Of a stretch of DNA of 64,000 bases, positions 52,604 to 61,974 are shown piece by piece. The stretch lies in assembly GCA_964244495.1 (NCBI GenBank), contig CAXTIU010000012.1, forward strand, positions 62,001 to 126,000, written 5' to 3'. Within the stretch, counting starts at the first letter, position 1; every line of letters begins with the position of its first letter. The translations under genes and the position numbers were made by a program. The stretch is from RH-AL1 sp964244495. Lineage in GTDB: Bacteria > Pseudomonadota > Alphaproteobacteria > Rhizobiales > Beijerinckiaceae. The notes below the pieces were generated by a model. That model worked only from the letters and a program-made list of their open reading frames with translations, was not told the DNA's origin and did no database searches.

Positions 52604-54225
52604 CCCGTGGAAGCGGCCAGCCGGCGCCGCCGCGCCGCCCGGAGCGGACCACGCGGACCATGCGACTTGGCGAACAAAAGGGTCGCGATGGCGGCGAGCG
52701 TGAGGACGGCGATGAGGCCCCAAGCCTCGTTGATCGCCTGGGTCAGAGCGGCCTTCTTGACGAGGCCGGCGAGCACGGTCCTGGTCTGGTCGTCTAACGG
52801 CGCCGCCCTGCCGATGAAGCGCGACAGGGGGATGCCGACGCTCTGGGCCGTCGCGATGTCACCGGCCTTGAGGCGCGTGATGATCTCTTCGCCGAGGCCG
52901 GGCGCCCGGCCGTAGATCACCGAGTCGATCAGCGCCAGGCCGACCGCGCCTCCCAGGTTGCGCATGAGGTTGAACAGCCCGCTCGCGTCGGGAACGAGCG
53001 CCTCCGGCAGGTGCCCGAGCGCGATGCGCGTGGGCGGTAGCAGGCAGAGCATGATCGCGATGCCGCGAACCACCTGTGGCCAGAACATGCCGTCGAAGTC
53101 CGTGCCCACCGTTTGGAAAGCGCTCATGCCGAGACCGATACCGAACAGGATGAAGCCGGCGACGGTCAGCACGCGCGGATCGACGCGCCGTTCGAGGAGC
53201 ACGGCGAGCGGCGAGCTGATCAGTTGCGCCACGCCGGTCACGAGCATGATCTCCCCGATCGCCAGCGCGTCGTGGCGGCGCACGATGCCCAGGAACACGG
53301 GCATCAGGTAGATCGTCCCGAACAAGCCGATCCCGAGCACGAAGCTCAAGACGCAGCCGATCGCGAAGGACCTGTCGCGAAACAACCTGAGGTTGGCGAG
53401 CGGAACCGACGACCGGAACGTCCGCCAAACGAAGAATGTGCCACATCCCGCGCTCGCCGCGAGCAGCCCGATCACCAGCCCGGACGCCCACCCGTTCTGC
53501 GGCGCCCGGGTCAACCCGATCTCGAACGCCGACAGGCCGACCGCCAGCAGGGCGAGCGAGACGAGATCGAGCGTACGCAGGGAGGCGAAGTCGGGCTTCT
53601 GCCGAGGCAGCAACCAGCTGGCGCCGAGCGCGGCGAGGATGCCTGGGACGACGTTGATCAGGAACAGCCAGTTCCAGTCGTAGGTGTCGGTGATCCAACC
53701 GCCGACGATCGGTCCGACCGTCGGGGCGAGCACGGCGAGCCCCCCGGCCAAGGTCGTCGCCAAAGGCTGATGCTTGACAGGGAACAGGATGAAAACGGCC
53801 GCGAACACGGCGGGGATCAACGTGCCCCCGGTGAAGCCCTGAGCGACGCGCCACGCGATCAACCCTCCGAAGGTCGTGCTCGACGCGCAGCCGACCGACG
53901 CGACGGTGAAGAGGCAGACGGCACTCACGAACAGCCATCGCATCGTCAGTACGCGCGTCAAGACACCGGTGAGCGGGATCGCGATCACCTCGGCGATGAG
54001 GTAGGCGGTTTGGATCCAGCTGATCGCGGACGGGTGAATGTTGAGAGCGAGCTGGATCGTCGGCAAGGAGGTGGCCACGACCTGGGCATCGAGGATGGCC
54101 ATGAACATCCCGACAGCCATCATGATGAAGCCGAGCGTGGTTCTGGACGACCAGCGCTCCGCGACCGGCACGCCGAGTGACGTGTGCGCGCTCGCCGAAG
54201 TGCCTGTGCTAGGCGATAGTGGCAT
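52552..54225 (-). CDS. DHA2-family (EmrB/QacA) MFS multidrug exporter
   Basis: 557 residues with fourteen predicted helices. Motifs VVATSLPTIQLALNIHPSAISWIQTAYLIAEVIAIPLTGVL (helix 1-2) and GLIAWRVAQGFTGGTLIPAVFA are those of EmrB/QacA. Its start lies 17 bases inside the upstream methyltransferase gene, so it belongs to the operon type III PKS-ICMT-exporter and may export that product. No EmrA-type adaptor is adjacent. Confidence 0.92.
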   Translation of the reverse strand: MPLSPSTGTSASAHTSLGVPVAERWSSRTTLGFIMMAVGMFMAILDAQVVATSLPTIQLALNIHPSAISWIQTAYLIAEVIAIPLTGVLTRVLTMRWLFVSAVCLFTVASVGCASSTTFGGLIAWRVAQGFTGGTLIPAVFAAVFILFPVKHQPLATTLAGGLAVLAPTVGPIVGGWITDTYDWNWLFLINVVPGILAALGASWLLPRQKPDFASLRTLDLVSLALLAVGLSAFEIGLTRAPQNGWASGLVIGLLAASAGCGTFFVWRTFRSSVPLANLRLFRDRSFAIGCVLSFVLGIGLFGTIYLMPVFLGIVRRHDALAIGEIMLVTGVAQLISSPLAVLLERRVDPRVLTVAGFILFGIGLGMSAFQTVGTDFDGMFWPQVVRGIAIMLCLLPPTRIALGHLPEALVPDASGLFNLMRNLGGAVGLALIDSVIYGRAPGLGEEIITRLKAGDIATAQSVGIPLSRFIGRAAPLDDQTRTVLAGLVKKAALTQAINEAWGLIAVLTLAAIATLLFAKSHGPRGPLRAARRRRLAASTGQGEGASLCAGRGHGSQ

Positions 54226-54715
54226 GGACCGGTTTGCCCAGAGCGCGGTTCTCGGCGCGGATGCGTATGGTTAGCACAACCGCGTTGAGGACCGTGAACA
54301 CAGCCGCGACGACCGGAAGCCCGAACGCCAAAGGGAGGACGGCGATCTCGGAGGCGACGACCACGTAGTTGGGATGCGAAATCCAGCGATACGGCCCTGC
54401 CCGCACGAGAGACTCGCCCGGCAGGATGATGATGCGAGTCGTCCAGCGCGGTCCCAGCGTGGCGATGACCCAGACGCGTAGCGCCTGAAGCACGCAGAAC
54501 AGCGCCAGCCATCCGTCATGGATGACGGCCTGCCAGCCGAGGAGCCAGAGGGCGAGGAGCCACAGGCCGTGGACGGCGACGATGGCGGGGTAATGCGCGG
54601 GCGCGACCTCGATCGCGCCGCGGGCCATGAGGCGCCGCGTGTTGCGACGCGCGAGCACCAGTTCACCGCCTCGCTGCAGCGTGACGAGACACAGAACCAG
54701 GACGGCGAACGTCAA
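54209..54715 (-). CDS. ICMT-like methyltransferase of the type III PKS operon
   Basis: 168 residues from TTG 54715, which overlaps the PKS stop by four bases (TTGA); the frame upstream is read-through. Four to five membrane helices. The core is LVRAGPYRWISHPNYVVVASEIAVLPLAFG, with the HPNY motif of ICMT-family enzymes, and RIRAENRALG at the C-terminus. In Bacillus (BpsB/YpbQ) such a protein O-methylates alkylpyrones made by the adjacent type III PKS, so the same role is inferred here. Confidence 0.88.
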   Translation of the reverse strand: MTFAVLVLCLVTLQRGGELVLARRNTRRLMARGAIEVAPAHYPAIVAVHGLWLLALWLLGWQAVIHDGWLALFCVLQALRVWVIATLGPRWTTRIIILPGESLVRAGPYRWISHPNYVVVASEIAVLPLAFGLPVVAAVFTVLNAVVLTIRIRAENRALGKPVHATIA

Positions 54716-55764
54716 GCCGCCTGCCTCAGCACCGCGCAACTCGACGTGAAACCGGGTCCCATCGCGTTGAGGACGGAACAATCCGGCAGGCCCTGCTTCA
54801 CCATGCGCTCCAGCACGAAAAGAACGGTTGGCGAAGACATGTTGCCGTGAGCCGCGAGAACCTCCCGCTCGTGGTCGAGCGAACCGTAGGCGAGCGAGAA
54901 CGCGTGCTCGAGCGCGGAAACCACCTTACGGCCGCCCGGATGGCAGATGAAGCGGTCGACATCCGCCATCGTGTGCCCGGACCGCGCCAGGATGCCGCTC
55001 ACCGCCGCGCCGACCTTCTCGTGCACGAAGGGCGGAATAGCCTTGGCGAAGATCACGCCGAACCCGTGCGGATCGACGCTCCAGCCCATGATGTCCAGCG
55101 TGTCGGGCCATGTGTGTTCGCCGGTGGCCTCGACCGACGCCACGCCGCCGTCGCCGGCGCGCAGGACGCAGGCGGCTCCCCCGTCGCCGAACAGGGCGGT
55201 GGCGACGATGTTGGCCGGGGTCAACGTGTCCAGCCGGAACGCCAGGGTGCAAAGCTCGACGACGACGAGCAACACGTTGGTGCCCGGTCGGCCCTGCGCC
55301 AGCCTGGAAGCGATGGAGAAGCCCGAGACGCCGCCGGCGCAGCCGAGGCCGAACACGGGGACGCGCGCGACGTCGGAGCGAAACCCCATCTCCTTCAGGA
55401 CGCGCGCCTCGATCGATGGCGTCGCGACGCCGGTCGAGGTGACAGTCACGATCGTATCAACGTCGCCGGCGGTCAACGCCGCCGCGGCCAGCGCCTTCTC
55501 CGCAGCCTTGATGAACAGCGCCGTTCCACCCTCGATGAAGGCCGCCGTCCGTTCCGGCCATCCAAGATGCTGGGTGTACCATTCCATCGGCTGCACGGCT
55601 TGCCGCGTGAGGATGCCGCTCGACTCGAAGACACGGGAAAGCCGTTCGAAATCATAGTAGCGATCGGCGAACATCCGCCCTGCCGTTCTGGCGATGTCTC
55701 GTTGCGAGAAGTTATGCGGGGGTGACGCTGTCGCGACCGAGAGAAGGTAAGCGGGATTTTGCAA
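54712..55764 (-). CDS. Type III polyketide synthase
   Basis: 350 residues from TTG 55764, chosen because GGAAGAGGA lies at correct spacing and the length matches the family; longer starts (55839, 55848) are weaker. Chalcone/stilbene synthase fold with the triad Cys142 (VFGLGCAGG), His275 (ICHPGG) and Asn308 (AHGNMSSP). It condenses an acyl-CoA with malonyl-CoA to give alkylpyrones or alkylresorcinols. Downstream are a methyltransferase (four-base overlap) and an exporter. Confidence 0.94.
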   Translation of the reverse strand: MQNPAYLLSVATASPPHNFSQRDIARTAGRMFADRYYDFERLSRVFESSGILTRQAVQPMEWYTQHLGWPERTAAFIEGGTALFIKAAEKALAAAALTAGDVDTIVTVTSTGVATPSIEARVLKEMGFRSDVARVPVFGLGCAGGVSGFSIASRLAQGRPGTNVLLVVVELCTLAFRLDTLTPANIVATALFGDGGAACVLRAGDGGVASVEATGEHTWPDTLDIMGWSVDPHGFGVIFAKAIPPFVHEKVGAAVSGILARSGHTMADVDRFICHPGGRKVVSALEHAFSLAYGSLDHEREVLAAHGNMSSPTVLFVLERMVKQGLPDCSVLNAMGPGFTSSCAVLRQAA

Positions 55765-56286
55765 GTCTGATCCTCTTCCGTCCAAAACCGAAAAGGATTT
55801 CGGGGCCGCTGCTATTATGGGCGGTCGAGGCCAGTTCACCAACGACAATCGCCTGAGACAAGATTTCGCAAAGCCTAAGTCATTTCGCTGCTTTTCACAT
55901 CCCGGTCGTTGGGATGGAATGCTGGAAGTCAGTGCGATGAATAGCGATCACGTGAGCAGACAGTGGCGGAAATCGACGCGACAAACCATCAAATGTATTT
56001 AAGCGGGCGCCACGCTCTCAAATTTGATCGAGCGCACGTCGTGAGCCTCGCCATACAAGACGGACAAGGTCGGTCGGGACGGGACGCGAGGGGCAGCAAC
56101 TAGCAGCCCCTTCCCCTTGTCACATACGCGATAGTAATTGTTCTAAATGGCCAAACCCGATTTGAAACTGGTTGTCGCATCTTCAGGGCGAACCATCCAG
56201 CAGCCGCGGCTGTGCTGGTGTTCGCGGGTCTCCGCCATAGGCAACGCGAAAGCTGTCAGCCTTCGCGTCGTTTAGCCGTATCGCGA
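55765..56286. other. Gene-free, AT-richer region upstream of the polyketide operon
   Basis: No supported gene. It should hold the promoter of the type III PKS operon. AGGGGC (56089-56094) and GCCCCT (56106-56111) can form a short stem, but no T-run follows. Base composition from 55840 to 56200 is visibly lower in GC than elsewhere. Confidence 0.45.
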
Positions 56287-56493
56287 CTACGGCTGGGATT
56301 TAAAGCCGCCAACCGGACCGCCGCTCGCCGTACCGTGGCGGTCGCCACTGCCGATGATGTGAGGGCCAGGCAGGCCGCCGTGGCGCTTGTAGTAAGCATG
56401 ATGATAGCGATGACCATAATAAGGATACGCTGAAGCGGCCATGCTGCTCATCGACAATAAAGCGACTGCAGACGTTAGGATAAGAGTCTTCAT
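56287..56493 (-). CDS. Small secreted Tyr/His-rich protein
   Basis: 68 residues from ATG 56493, with AGAAGG upstream. Signal peptide residues 1-22 (MKTLILTSAVALLSMSSMAASAYP, cleavage near ASA-Y). The mature part, YPYYGHRYHHAYYKRHGG..., is rich in Tyr and His and could bind metal. Surrounded by gene-free DNA. No family assigned, though similar short Tyr/His-rich secreted proteins are common in Hyphomicrobiales. Confidence 0.65.
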   Translation of the reverse strand: MKTLILTSAVALLSMSSMAASAYPYYGHRYHHAYYKRHGGLPGPHIIGSGDRHGTASGGPVGGFKSQP

Positions 56494-57323
56494 GTTGGCA
56501 AACCTTCTGAGAGGGTGATGAAAGCGTTCGGGCGCGACCAGGGCTTTGACCGCATCCAGCGCCTCCTCGTCATGGAAACAAGGATCTTGCGTCCGGCCTA
56601 AGGCATTAATCCCAGCTATTAGGTTCGGTGTTGATTTAAGAGAGCCCGCGAACGGACCCAGCAGCCAAACACTCAACCGTCGGGACCAATTTCTCGGTTT
56701 TCAACGATTGATCCGAAACGGGCTTCATAATCAGAAGTTCCGTTGGCGACTGAGGAGATCAACGTACCGGAAGGATCGCACATCCGTCGTAACGCACTTC
56801 AGATCGTTTGCTACAGTGCAACGGCTACAGCGTCACCCTTTTCGAATTCTATAGTCAGCGGCCACTTGGAACACGTGGTCCGTTCACGCGTCCAAGGCAA
56901 CCGGATTTCCCGTCGTCAGAGGCTTGTTCAGATATGCCAGGATCGGCTGAAGGGCGGGCACGATCGGGCTGCGACACGTGCGGGGCCAGCGCTCCGCCAC
57001 ACCTGGGCCACGTTCGCGGTCGTCGTCGCGATCCTGCTCGGCGTGGTGCTCCGCGTACCGAGACCCTGCCGGACATCGCGGTGACGCTGCCCGGCTCATC
57101 CGTCCGCGCCGGGCGCGATCGTGCCGGGATCGACGCATGGGGCCCGTGTCGCGTGATCGAGCCAGCTGGCTGAGGAGACCCGGGTGTGGACGACGCGAGC
57201 GGAATGCCGCTAACCTCAGGCTCGCCATCGCCGCCGGGGTTCAGCACGCGGTCACCGCCCCCTTCGACGCCTTCGTCGCCAGCGACCGCCCGGGTGTGAC
57301 CGGCCAAGTACGGCTGAGCGATC
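56494..57323. other. 830-base gene-poor region
   Basis: Between the Tyr/His-rich protein and the LysR gene. The left 400 bases are AT-richer than the genome norm; the right half returns to high GC and has only shadow-like frames. No RNA gene, repeat or mobile element is visible. It should contain the LysR gene promoter. Confidence 0.45.
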
Positions 57324-58205
57324 ATGACCCTTGAGCAGCTCCGCATCTTCGTCGCTGTCGCCGAACGCCAGCATGTCACCCGCGCCGCCGAGGCGCTCAA
57401 TCTCGCGCAGTCGGCGGCGAGCGCCGCCATCGCGAGCCTGGAGGGGCGTCACGGCGCCAAGCTGTTCAGCCGCGTCGGCCGCGGCATCGAGCTGACCGAG
57501 GCGGGTCGGATCTTCCTCGACGAAGCGCGTGCCGTGCTGGCCCGCGTCGAGCTGGCGGAGCTCAGGCTCGCCGACCTCGCGGGACTGAGGCGGGGACGCC
57601 TGCTCGTCCAGGCCAGCCAGACGGTGGCAAGCTATTGGCTGCCGCGCCGCCTCGTCGATTTCCGCCGCGCCCATCCGGGTATCGAGGTCAAGCTCACGGT
57701 CGGCAACACGGCGGAGGTCGTCGCCGCCGTCCTCGCCGGCACCGTCGAGGTCGGCTTCGTGGAAGGTCCGGTCGATGGGTCCGCGCTCGACGTGACGGAG
57801 GTGGCGCGGGACCAACTGGTCGTGGTCGTCGCCGCCGGCCACCCCTGGGTCGGCCGGGCGGACGTGTCGGCGGCCGAGCTGGCCGCCGGCGAGTGGGTCC
57901 TGCGTGAGCCGGGGTCCGGCACACGGGTCGTGTTCGAGGACGCGTTACGAGCGCTCGGCGTCGCGTCGCTGACGAACGTCGCCTTGGAGCTGCCGACCAA
58001 CGAGGCGGTGCGCGCCGCCGTGGAGGCCGGCATGGGAGCGGCGGTCATATCCGCTTCGGCGGCCGTCGCCGCCCTGGAGGCCGGCATCCTCGCCCAGGTG
58101 CCCATCGACCTCCCGGCGAGGGCCTTCAGGCTGATCCACCACAACGAACGCCAGCCCAGCCACGCGGCGCGTGCCCTGATCGCCATGGTCGCGGTCCGCC
58201 GCTGA
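57324..58205 (+). CDS. LysR family transcriptional regulator
   Basis: 293 residues. The N-terminal winged helix MTLEQLRIFVAVAERQHVTRAAEALNLAQSAASAAIASLEG (residues 1-41) is the LysR signature, followed by a type 2 periplasmic-binding-like effector domain (residues 90-290). The segment LREPGSGTRVVFEDAL is typical of the CbbR/CysB-like branch. No divergent target gene is adjacent, so its regulon is unknown. Confidence 0.94.
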   Translation: MTLEQLRIFVAVAERQHVTRAAEALNLAQSAASAAIASLEGRHGAKLFSRVGRGIELTEAGRIFLDEARAVLARVELAELRLADLAGLRRGRLLVQASQTVASYWLPRRLVDFRRAHPGIEVKLTVGNTAEVVAAVLAGTVEVGFVEGPVDGSALDVTEVARDQLVVVVAAGHPWVGRADVSAAELAAGEWVLREPGSGTRVVFEDALRALGVASLTNVALELPTNEAVRAAVEAGMGAAVISASAAVAALEAGILAQVPIDLPARAFRLIHHNERQPSHAARALIAMVAVRR

Positions 58206-58230
58206 CGTCGGCGAGAACGCACGCGACGGT

Positions 58231-58623
58231 CTACGGCACCGCCTTGATGCGCCCTCGATCGAAACGTGTCACGACGCCGGCGAGAGTGGGTCGCAACGGC
58301 AAGGTCAGGCGATAGCCCATCTCGAGCAGGGGCACGGCGCCCGGCACGCGGGCAAGGCCGGCGAGCCACCGCCAGCGCGGCAGGCGCTGCCACACCGCGA
58401 GAAAACCTGCGGCGCCGGACTGAAGCGTCCCGTCGGGCAGCCGGACATGGAACCGGGCCATCGCCGCGCGCCGGTCGAGACCTGGTCCGACGACGGCGGC
58501 TTCATCGGAGACGTCGACGAAAGCGAGTGCGTCCGCGCCCTCCTGTCGTCGATAATGATCGATCTCCCGGCGGCAGAGCGGACAGGAACCGTCGTGGTAA
58601 AGGGTGATCTTCGTGCTCGTCAT
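58231..58623 (-). CDS. Thiol-disulfide oxidoreductase DCC family protein (DUF393)
   Basis: 130 residues from ATG 58623. The family motif is YHDGSCPLCRREI (DxxCPxC, redox cysteines near residues 14-17). C-terminal half holds WQRLPRWRWLAGLARVPGAVPLLEMGYR, typical of the family. Probably a cytosolic or membrane-peripheral redox protein of unknown partner. Convergent with the LysR gene. Confidence 0.9.
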   Translation of the reverse strand: MTSTKITLYHDGSCPLCRREIDHYRRQEGADALAFVDVSDEAAVVGPGLDRRAAMARFHVRLPDGTLQSGAAGFLAVWQRLPRWRWLAGLARVPGAVPLLEMGYRLTLPLRPTLAGVVTRFDRGRIKAVP

Positions 58624-58692
58624 ACCCGGGGAACGCTGCCGTGTCGCGATGCGCCCCGCGACGGAGCGACGCCGGCCCGCGCGCGCGCCCAA

Positions 58693-58911
58693 TCAGTCGA
58701 TGCTCTGGCCCTGAGGCGACCGGGTGGTGCGACGCGCGTGCGCCATGGCGGCGATCTTCGTCAAAGCCCGCTGTTCGTTGACATCGATGTCGCCGAGGAC
58801 CGCGACGATATCGGAAGGCGTCTCGAAGTTCAGCCGATAGAGCCGCCGAAGCGTCATGACGATGCCGGAGAGGGATGCTGCGGTGCCAAGGGCATCGAGC
58901 TTGAGATCCAT
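58693..58911 (-). CDS. Small hypothetical protein
   Basis: 72 residues from ATG 58911 (a longer frame begins at 58959), with GGCGGAAGC upstream. A helical protein: LGTAASLSGIVMTLRRLYRLNFETPSDIVAVLGDIDVNEQRALTKIAAMAHARR. No motif and no recognised family. It stands alone between the DCC protein and the TetR gene. Confidence 0.5.
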   Translation of the reverse strand: MDLKLDALGTAASLSGIVMTLRRLYRLNFETPSDIVAVLGDIDVNEQRALTKIAAMAHARRTTRSPQGQSID

Positions 58912-59022
58912 AGCTTCCGCCTGTCCAGCCCCGATCCGCAACCGCGAATCACATGTCAATCAAGTTCATGCCATAAAAGTTAACAAACGGTAAACGGTCG
59001 CCGGCCGAAGCGCGCGTGTTCG

Positions 59023-59658
59023 TCAACGTCGCACCAGCCCGTGGGCGAGAAGGTCGAAAGCGGCGTCGAGGTAGCGGCGGACGTCGACGCGCCGAGCGTC
59101 GCCGAACAGCATCTGCCAATTATGGTGCAGGAACACCGGCGCCATCACGAGCTGCGGAAACTCTTCGACGATCGAGGGTCGGAACTCGCCTCGCGCGACC
59201 CCGCGACGCAGGATGGCGGCGAAGGCCTCCGTCGCCGGACCCATGACCTCGGTGTACCAGCGCTCGCTGATCCTCGGGAAACGATGTCCCTCGGCGAGCA
59301 GGATGCGGAAGATGTCCCTGCCGCACGGATCCTCGACCATGTGCTCGGCGGCGAAGGCGAGGTGATTGCGCAGGACATCCAACGCCGACGCGTCGGGATC
59401 GGCGGCGAGCGAGGCGAGGTTCTCGAAGATCGACCTGGTCTTCTCCTTCAACGTCGCCATGAAAAGGTCCTCCTTGCTCGGGAAGTACACGTAGATCGTG
59501 CCTTTGGTGATCCCGGCGCGGGCAGCCACGTCCTCCAGCCGCGCGGCCGCGAAGCCGCTCAGCGAGAACTCCTCGAGCGCCGCCTGGAGGATGAGCACCG
59601 GTCGCTCGGCCTTGCGCCGACGCCGGACCCCTTTGTCCGCCGTGCCTCCGCTCTTCAT
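59023..59658 (-). CDS. TetR family regulator of the divergent RND operon
   Basis: 211 residues. HTH near residues 25-65 (ALEEFSLSGFAAARLEDVAARAGITKGTIYVYFPSKEDLFMA) matches TetR/AcrR, and the C-terminal domain resembles TetR_C of AcrR-like regulators. It is divergent from the efflux operon with 82 bases between coding starts. By analogy it represses that operon and is relieved by a toxic ligand. The gap includes TTATTGACTGACTGGTCGGTAA, where TTGACTGACTGGTC may hold the operator. Confidence 0.92.
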   Translation of the reverse strand: MKSGGTADKGVRRRRKAERPVLILQAALEEFSLSGFAAARLEDVAARAGITKGTIYVYFPSKEDLFMATLKEKTRSIFENLASLAADPDASALDVLRNHLAFAAEHMVEDPCGRDIFRILLAEGHRFPRISERWYTEVMGPATEAFAAILRRGVARGEFRPSIVEEFPQLVMAPVFLHHNWQMLFGDARRVDVRRYLDAAFDLLAHGLVRR

Positions 59659-59740
59659 CGTGTCCTTTATTGACTGACTGGTCGGTAAATAGTACGTTTT
59701 CGCTCAGTCCCGCAAGCTGGTGGAAGCGATGAGGCGAAGC
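59659..59740. promoter_or_regulatory. Shared control region of TetR gene and RND operon
   Basis: The 82-base gap between divergent starts contains an AT-rich core (about 59667-59702) with GACTGACTGGTCGG, a short partial inverted repeat (GACTGACTGGTC reads GACCAGTCAGTC on the other strand), the expected place for a TetR-type operator. Placement is by inference. Confidence 0.4.
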
Positions 59741-60868
59741 ATGCGGCCCGTACCATCCCTCGTGACGGCGCTGCTGGCTTCGGTGATCTTCGGTGCGCCC
59801 TCCGGCCTTCGCGCGGGTGAGACCGTCGGCGCACGAAGCGGGACGCCGGCCGACGCCTGCGACGTCCGTTGCGTCCTCGTCGAGATCGTCGTCGCGCGGG
59901 AGGAAACCTTCGCGCGCCGGCTCGCCCTAACCGGCGCCATCGCGCCGAAGTATCAGACCAATGTCGCCTTCCGCGCGAGCGGCAGGATCACGCAAAGGCT
60001 CGTCGAGGTCGGCGAGCACGTGAGCGCCGATCAGGTTCTGGCGGTACTCGATCCCCGCGATCAGGTGGCGGCGGTCGACACCGCCACGGCGGCGCTCGCC
60101 TCCGCGCAGGCGCTGCTCGTGCAGGCGAGCGTCGCTTTCGAGCGGCAGAAGGCCTTGCTCAAGAGCGGCTACACGACCCGGCCGAGCTTCGATGCGGCGC
60201 AGCAGCAGCTCCGGACGCAGCAGGCGGCGGCCGACTCCGCGACGGCGGCGCTCGGCACCGCGCGGGAGCAGTTCGGGTACACCGATCTCAAGGCCGGCGC
60301 GGCGGGAACGGTGGTCGGCCGCGACGCCGAGGCGGGCCAGGTGGTGCAGGCCGGCCAGACGGTCTTCGTGCTGGCCCAGGACGGGCCGCGCGACGCGGTG
60401 TTCGACGTCTACGAAGCGGCGCTCACCGAGCCGCCGGCGAGCCGGACCGTCACCGTCGCCCTCCAATCCGATCCGGCGGTGGTGACGCGAGGCAGCGTGC
60501 GCGAGATTTCCCCCAGCGTCGACGACAAGTCCGGCGCCGTCAGGGTGAAGGTCGAACTCGACGACGTGCCGGCGCGCATGTCGCTGGGCGCGGCGGTGAT
60601 CGGCTCCGGCAGCTTCAAGCCGCAGTCGGGCATCGTGCTGCCGCGCGGCGCGCTGTACCGCTGGAACGACGCGCCGGCCGTCTGGGTCTACGACCCCGCG
60701 AGCCGGGCCGTCGAGCCGCGCGTGGTGAGCGTCAAGCGCTACGACGACGACAGGCTGATCCTATCGGGGGGCGTGAAGCCGGGCGAGCGGATCGTCACGG
60801 CCGGCATCCAGTTCCTGCATCCGGGCCAGGTCGTGGGCGTGGTGCCGGGATGGGACGCGACGCGGTGA
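59741..60868 (+). CDS. RND efflux periplasmic adaptor, first
   Basis: 375 residues from ATG 59741, with GAGGCGAAG upstream; earlier starts (59720, 59729) lack spacing. Signal peptide to about residue 27. Membrane-fusion layout: barrel-sandwich LTGAIAPKYQTNVAFRASGRITQRLVEVGEHV, an alpha-hairpin, then the second lipoyl half TDLKAGAAGTVVGRDAEAGQVVQAG, beta-barrel and membrane-proximal domains. Connects the pump to an outer-membrane channel. Its stop overlaps the next gene. Confidence 0.92.
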   Translation: MRPVPSLVTALLASVIFGAPSGLRAGETVGARSGTPADACDVRCVLVEIVVAREETFARRLALTGAIAPKYQTNVAFRASGRITQRLVEVGEHVSADQVLAVLDPRDQVAAVDTATAALASAQALLVQASVAFERQKALLKSGYTTRPSFDAAQQQLRTQQAAADSATAALGTAREQFGYTDLKAGAAGTVVGRDAEAGQVVQAGQTVFVLAQDGPRDAVFDVYEAALTEPPASRTVTVALQSDPAVVTRGSVREISPSVDDKSGAVRVKVELDDVPARMSLGAAVIGSGSFKPQSGIVLPRGALYRWNDAPAVWVYDPASRAVEPRVVSVKRYDDDRLILSGGVKPGERIVTAGIQFLHPGQVVGVVPGWDATR

Positions 60869-61974
60869 GACACGCCCTGCTCCCGTTCGTCCTGCTGCCG
60901 TTTGTCCTGGCCTTGGCCGGTTGCAAGGGCGACGAGGAGCCGCCGGCACCGCTGCGATCGGTGCTGACCACCACGGTCGAGCCGGTGAGCGTCGAAACCT
61001 TCGGCCCCTTCGCCAGCACCGTCGAGGCGCGCTACCAGACCCAGCTCGGCTTCCAGCTCGCCGGGCGCATGGTGGCCCGTGACGTGTTCGTCGGCGACAC
61101 CGTGCACAAAGGGCAGAGATTGGCGGCGCTCGACCCTGTCGTGACCCAGTTCGCCCTGTTGCGCGCCAAGGCGGATGTCGCCGACGCGCAGGCGCAACTC
61201 GCCAACGCGACCGGGATCGAGGCGCGCCAGCGCACGCTCAACGCCGGCGGCAACGTCGCGCAGGCGACCCTCGACGGCGCCGTCGCCGGGCGCGACACGG
61301 CCAAGGCGCGCCTCGACCAGGCGCAGGCGGCCCTTCGCGTGGCGGAGGACCAGATCGGCTACACCGAGCTTCACGCGAACTTCGACGGCGTCGTCACCGC
61401 CTGGAGCGCGGAGGTGGGGCAATATGTCGACAACGGACAAGCCGTGGTTACGCTCGCCCGCCCCGACGTCCGCGAGGCCATCGTCGACGTCCCCGACGAC
61501 TTCATCGGCAAGGTGGCGCCGGGCATGACCTTCCTCGCCCGGCTCCAGGCGGCGCCCGACACGAGCGCGCGGGCGGTCGTCCGCGAGATCGGCCCGCTCG
61601 CCGAGGAGGCGACGCGGACGCACCGGGTCCGGCTCACGCTCACCGACGCCTCGCCCGCGTTCCGGCTCGGCACGATGCTCAGCCTGTCGCGCGAGGTATC
61701 CGTCGTCCCGCACATGCTGGTTCCGGCCGCGGCGGTGCTCAAGGACGGCGGGAAACCGTTCGTCTGGGTCCTCGGCAGGGACGGCAGGCACGTCGCGCGT
61801 CGCGATATCGCCCTTGCCGGCATGGTGGACGATCAGGCCTCGATCACATCCGGCCTCGAGGCGGGCGAGAGGATCGTGATCGTCGGGGTCCACAGCCTCG
61901 GCGACGGCGAGGCGGTCGCCGGCGAGCTGGGCGTCGCCGCGCCCGCCCTGGCGATCGGGACGGCACGCCCGTGA
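60850..61974 (+). CDS. RND efflux periplasmic adaptor, second (lipoprotein)
   Basis: 374 residues from ATG 60850, or 369 from GTG 60865, which would overlap the first adaptor stop by four bases (GTGA). The lipobox FVLALAGC makes it a lipid-anchored adaptor. Same domain order as the first adaptor: ARYQTQLGFQLAGRMVARDVFVGDTVHKGQRLAALDP, hairpin, then YTELHANFDGVVTAWSAEVGQYVDNGQAV. Two adaptors plus one pump is the layout of Pseudomonas TriABC, where both adaptors are needed. Confidence 0.92.
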   Translation: MGRDAVRHALLPFVLLPFVLALAGCKGDEEPPAPLRSVLTTTVEPVSVETFGPFASTVEARYQTQLGFQLAGRMVARDVFVGDTVHKGQRLAALDPVVTQFALLRAKADVADAQAQLANATGIEARQRTLNAGGNVAQATLDGAVAGRDTAKARLDQAQAALRVAEDQIGYTELHANFDGVVTAWSAEVGQYVDNGQAVVTLARPDVREAIVDVPDDFIGKVAPGMTFLARLQAAPDTSARAVVREIGPLAEEATRTHRVRLTLTDASPAFRLGTMLSLSREVSVVPHMLVPAAAVLKDGGKPFVWVLGRDGRHVARRDIALAGMVDDQASITSGLEAGERIVIVGVHSLGDGEAVAGELGVAAPALAIGTARP

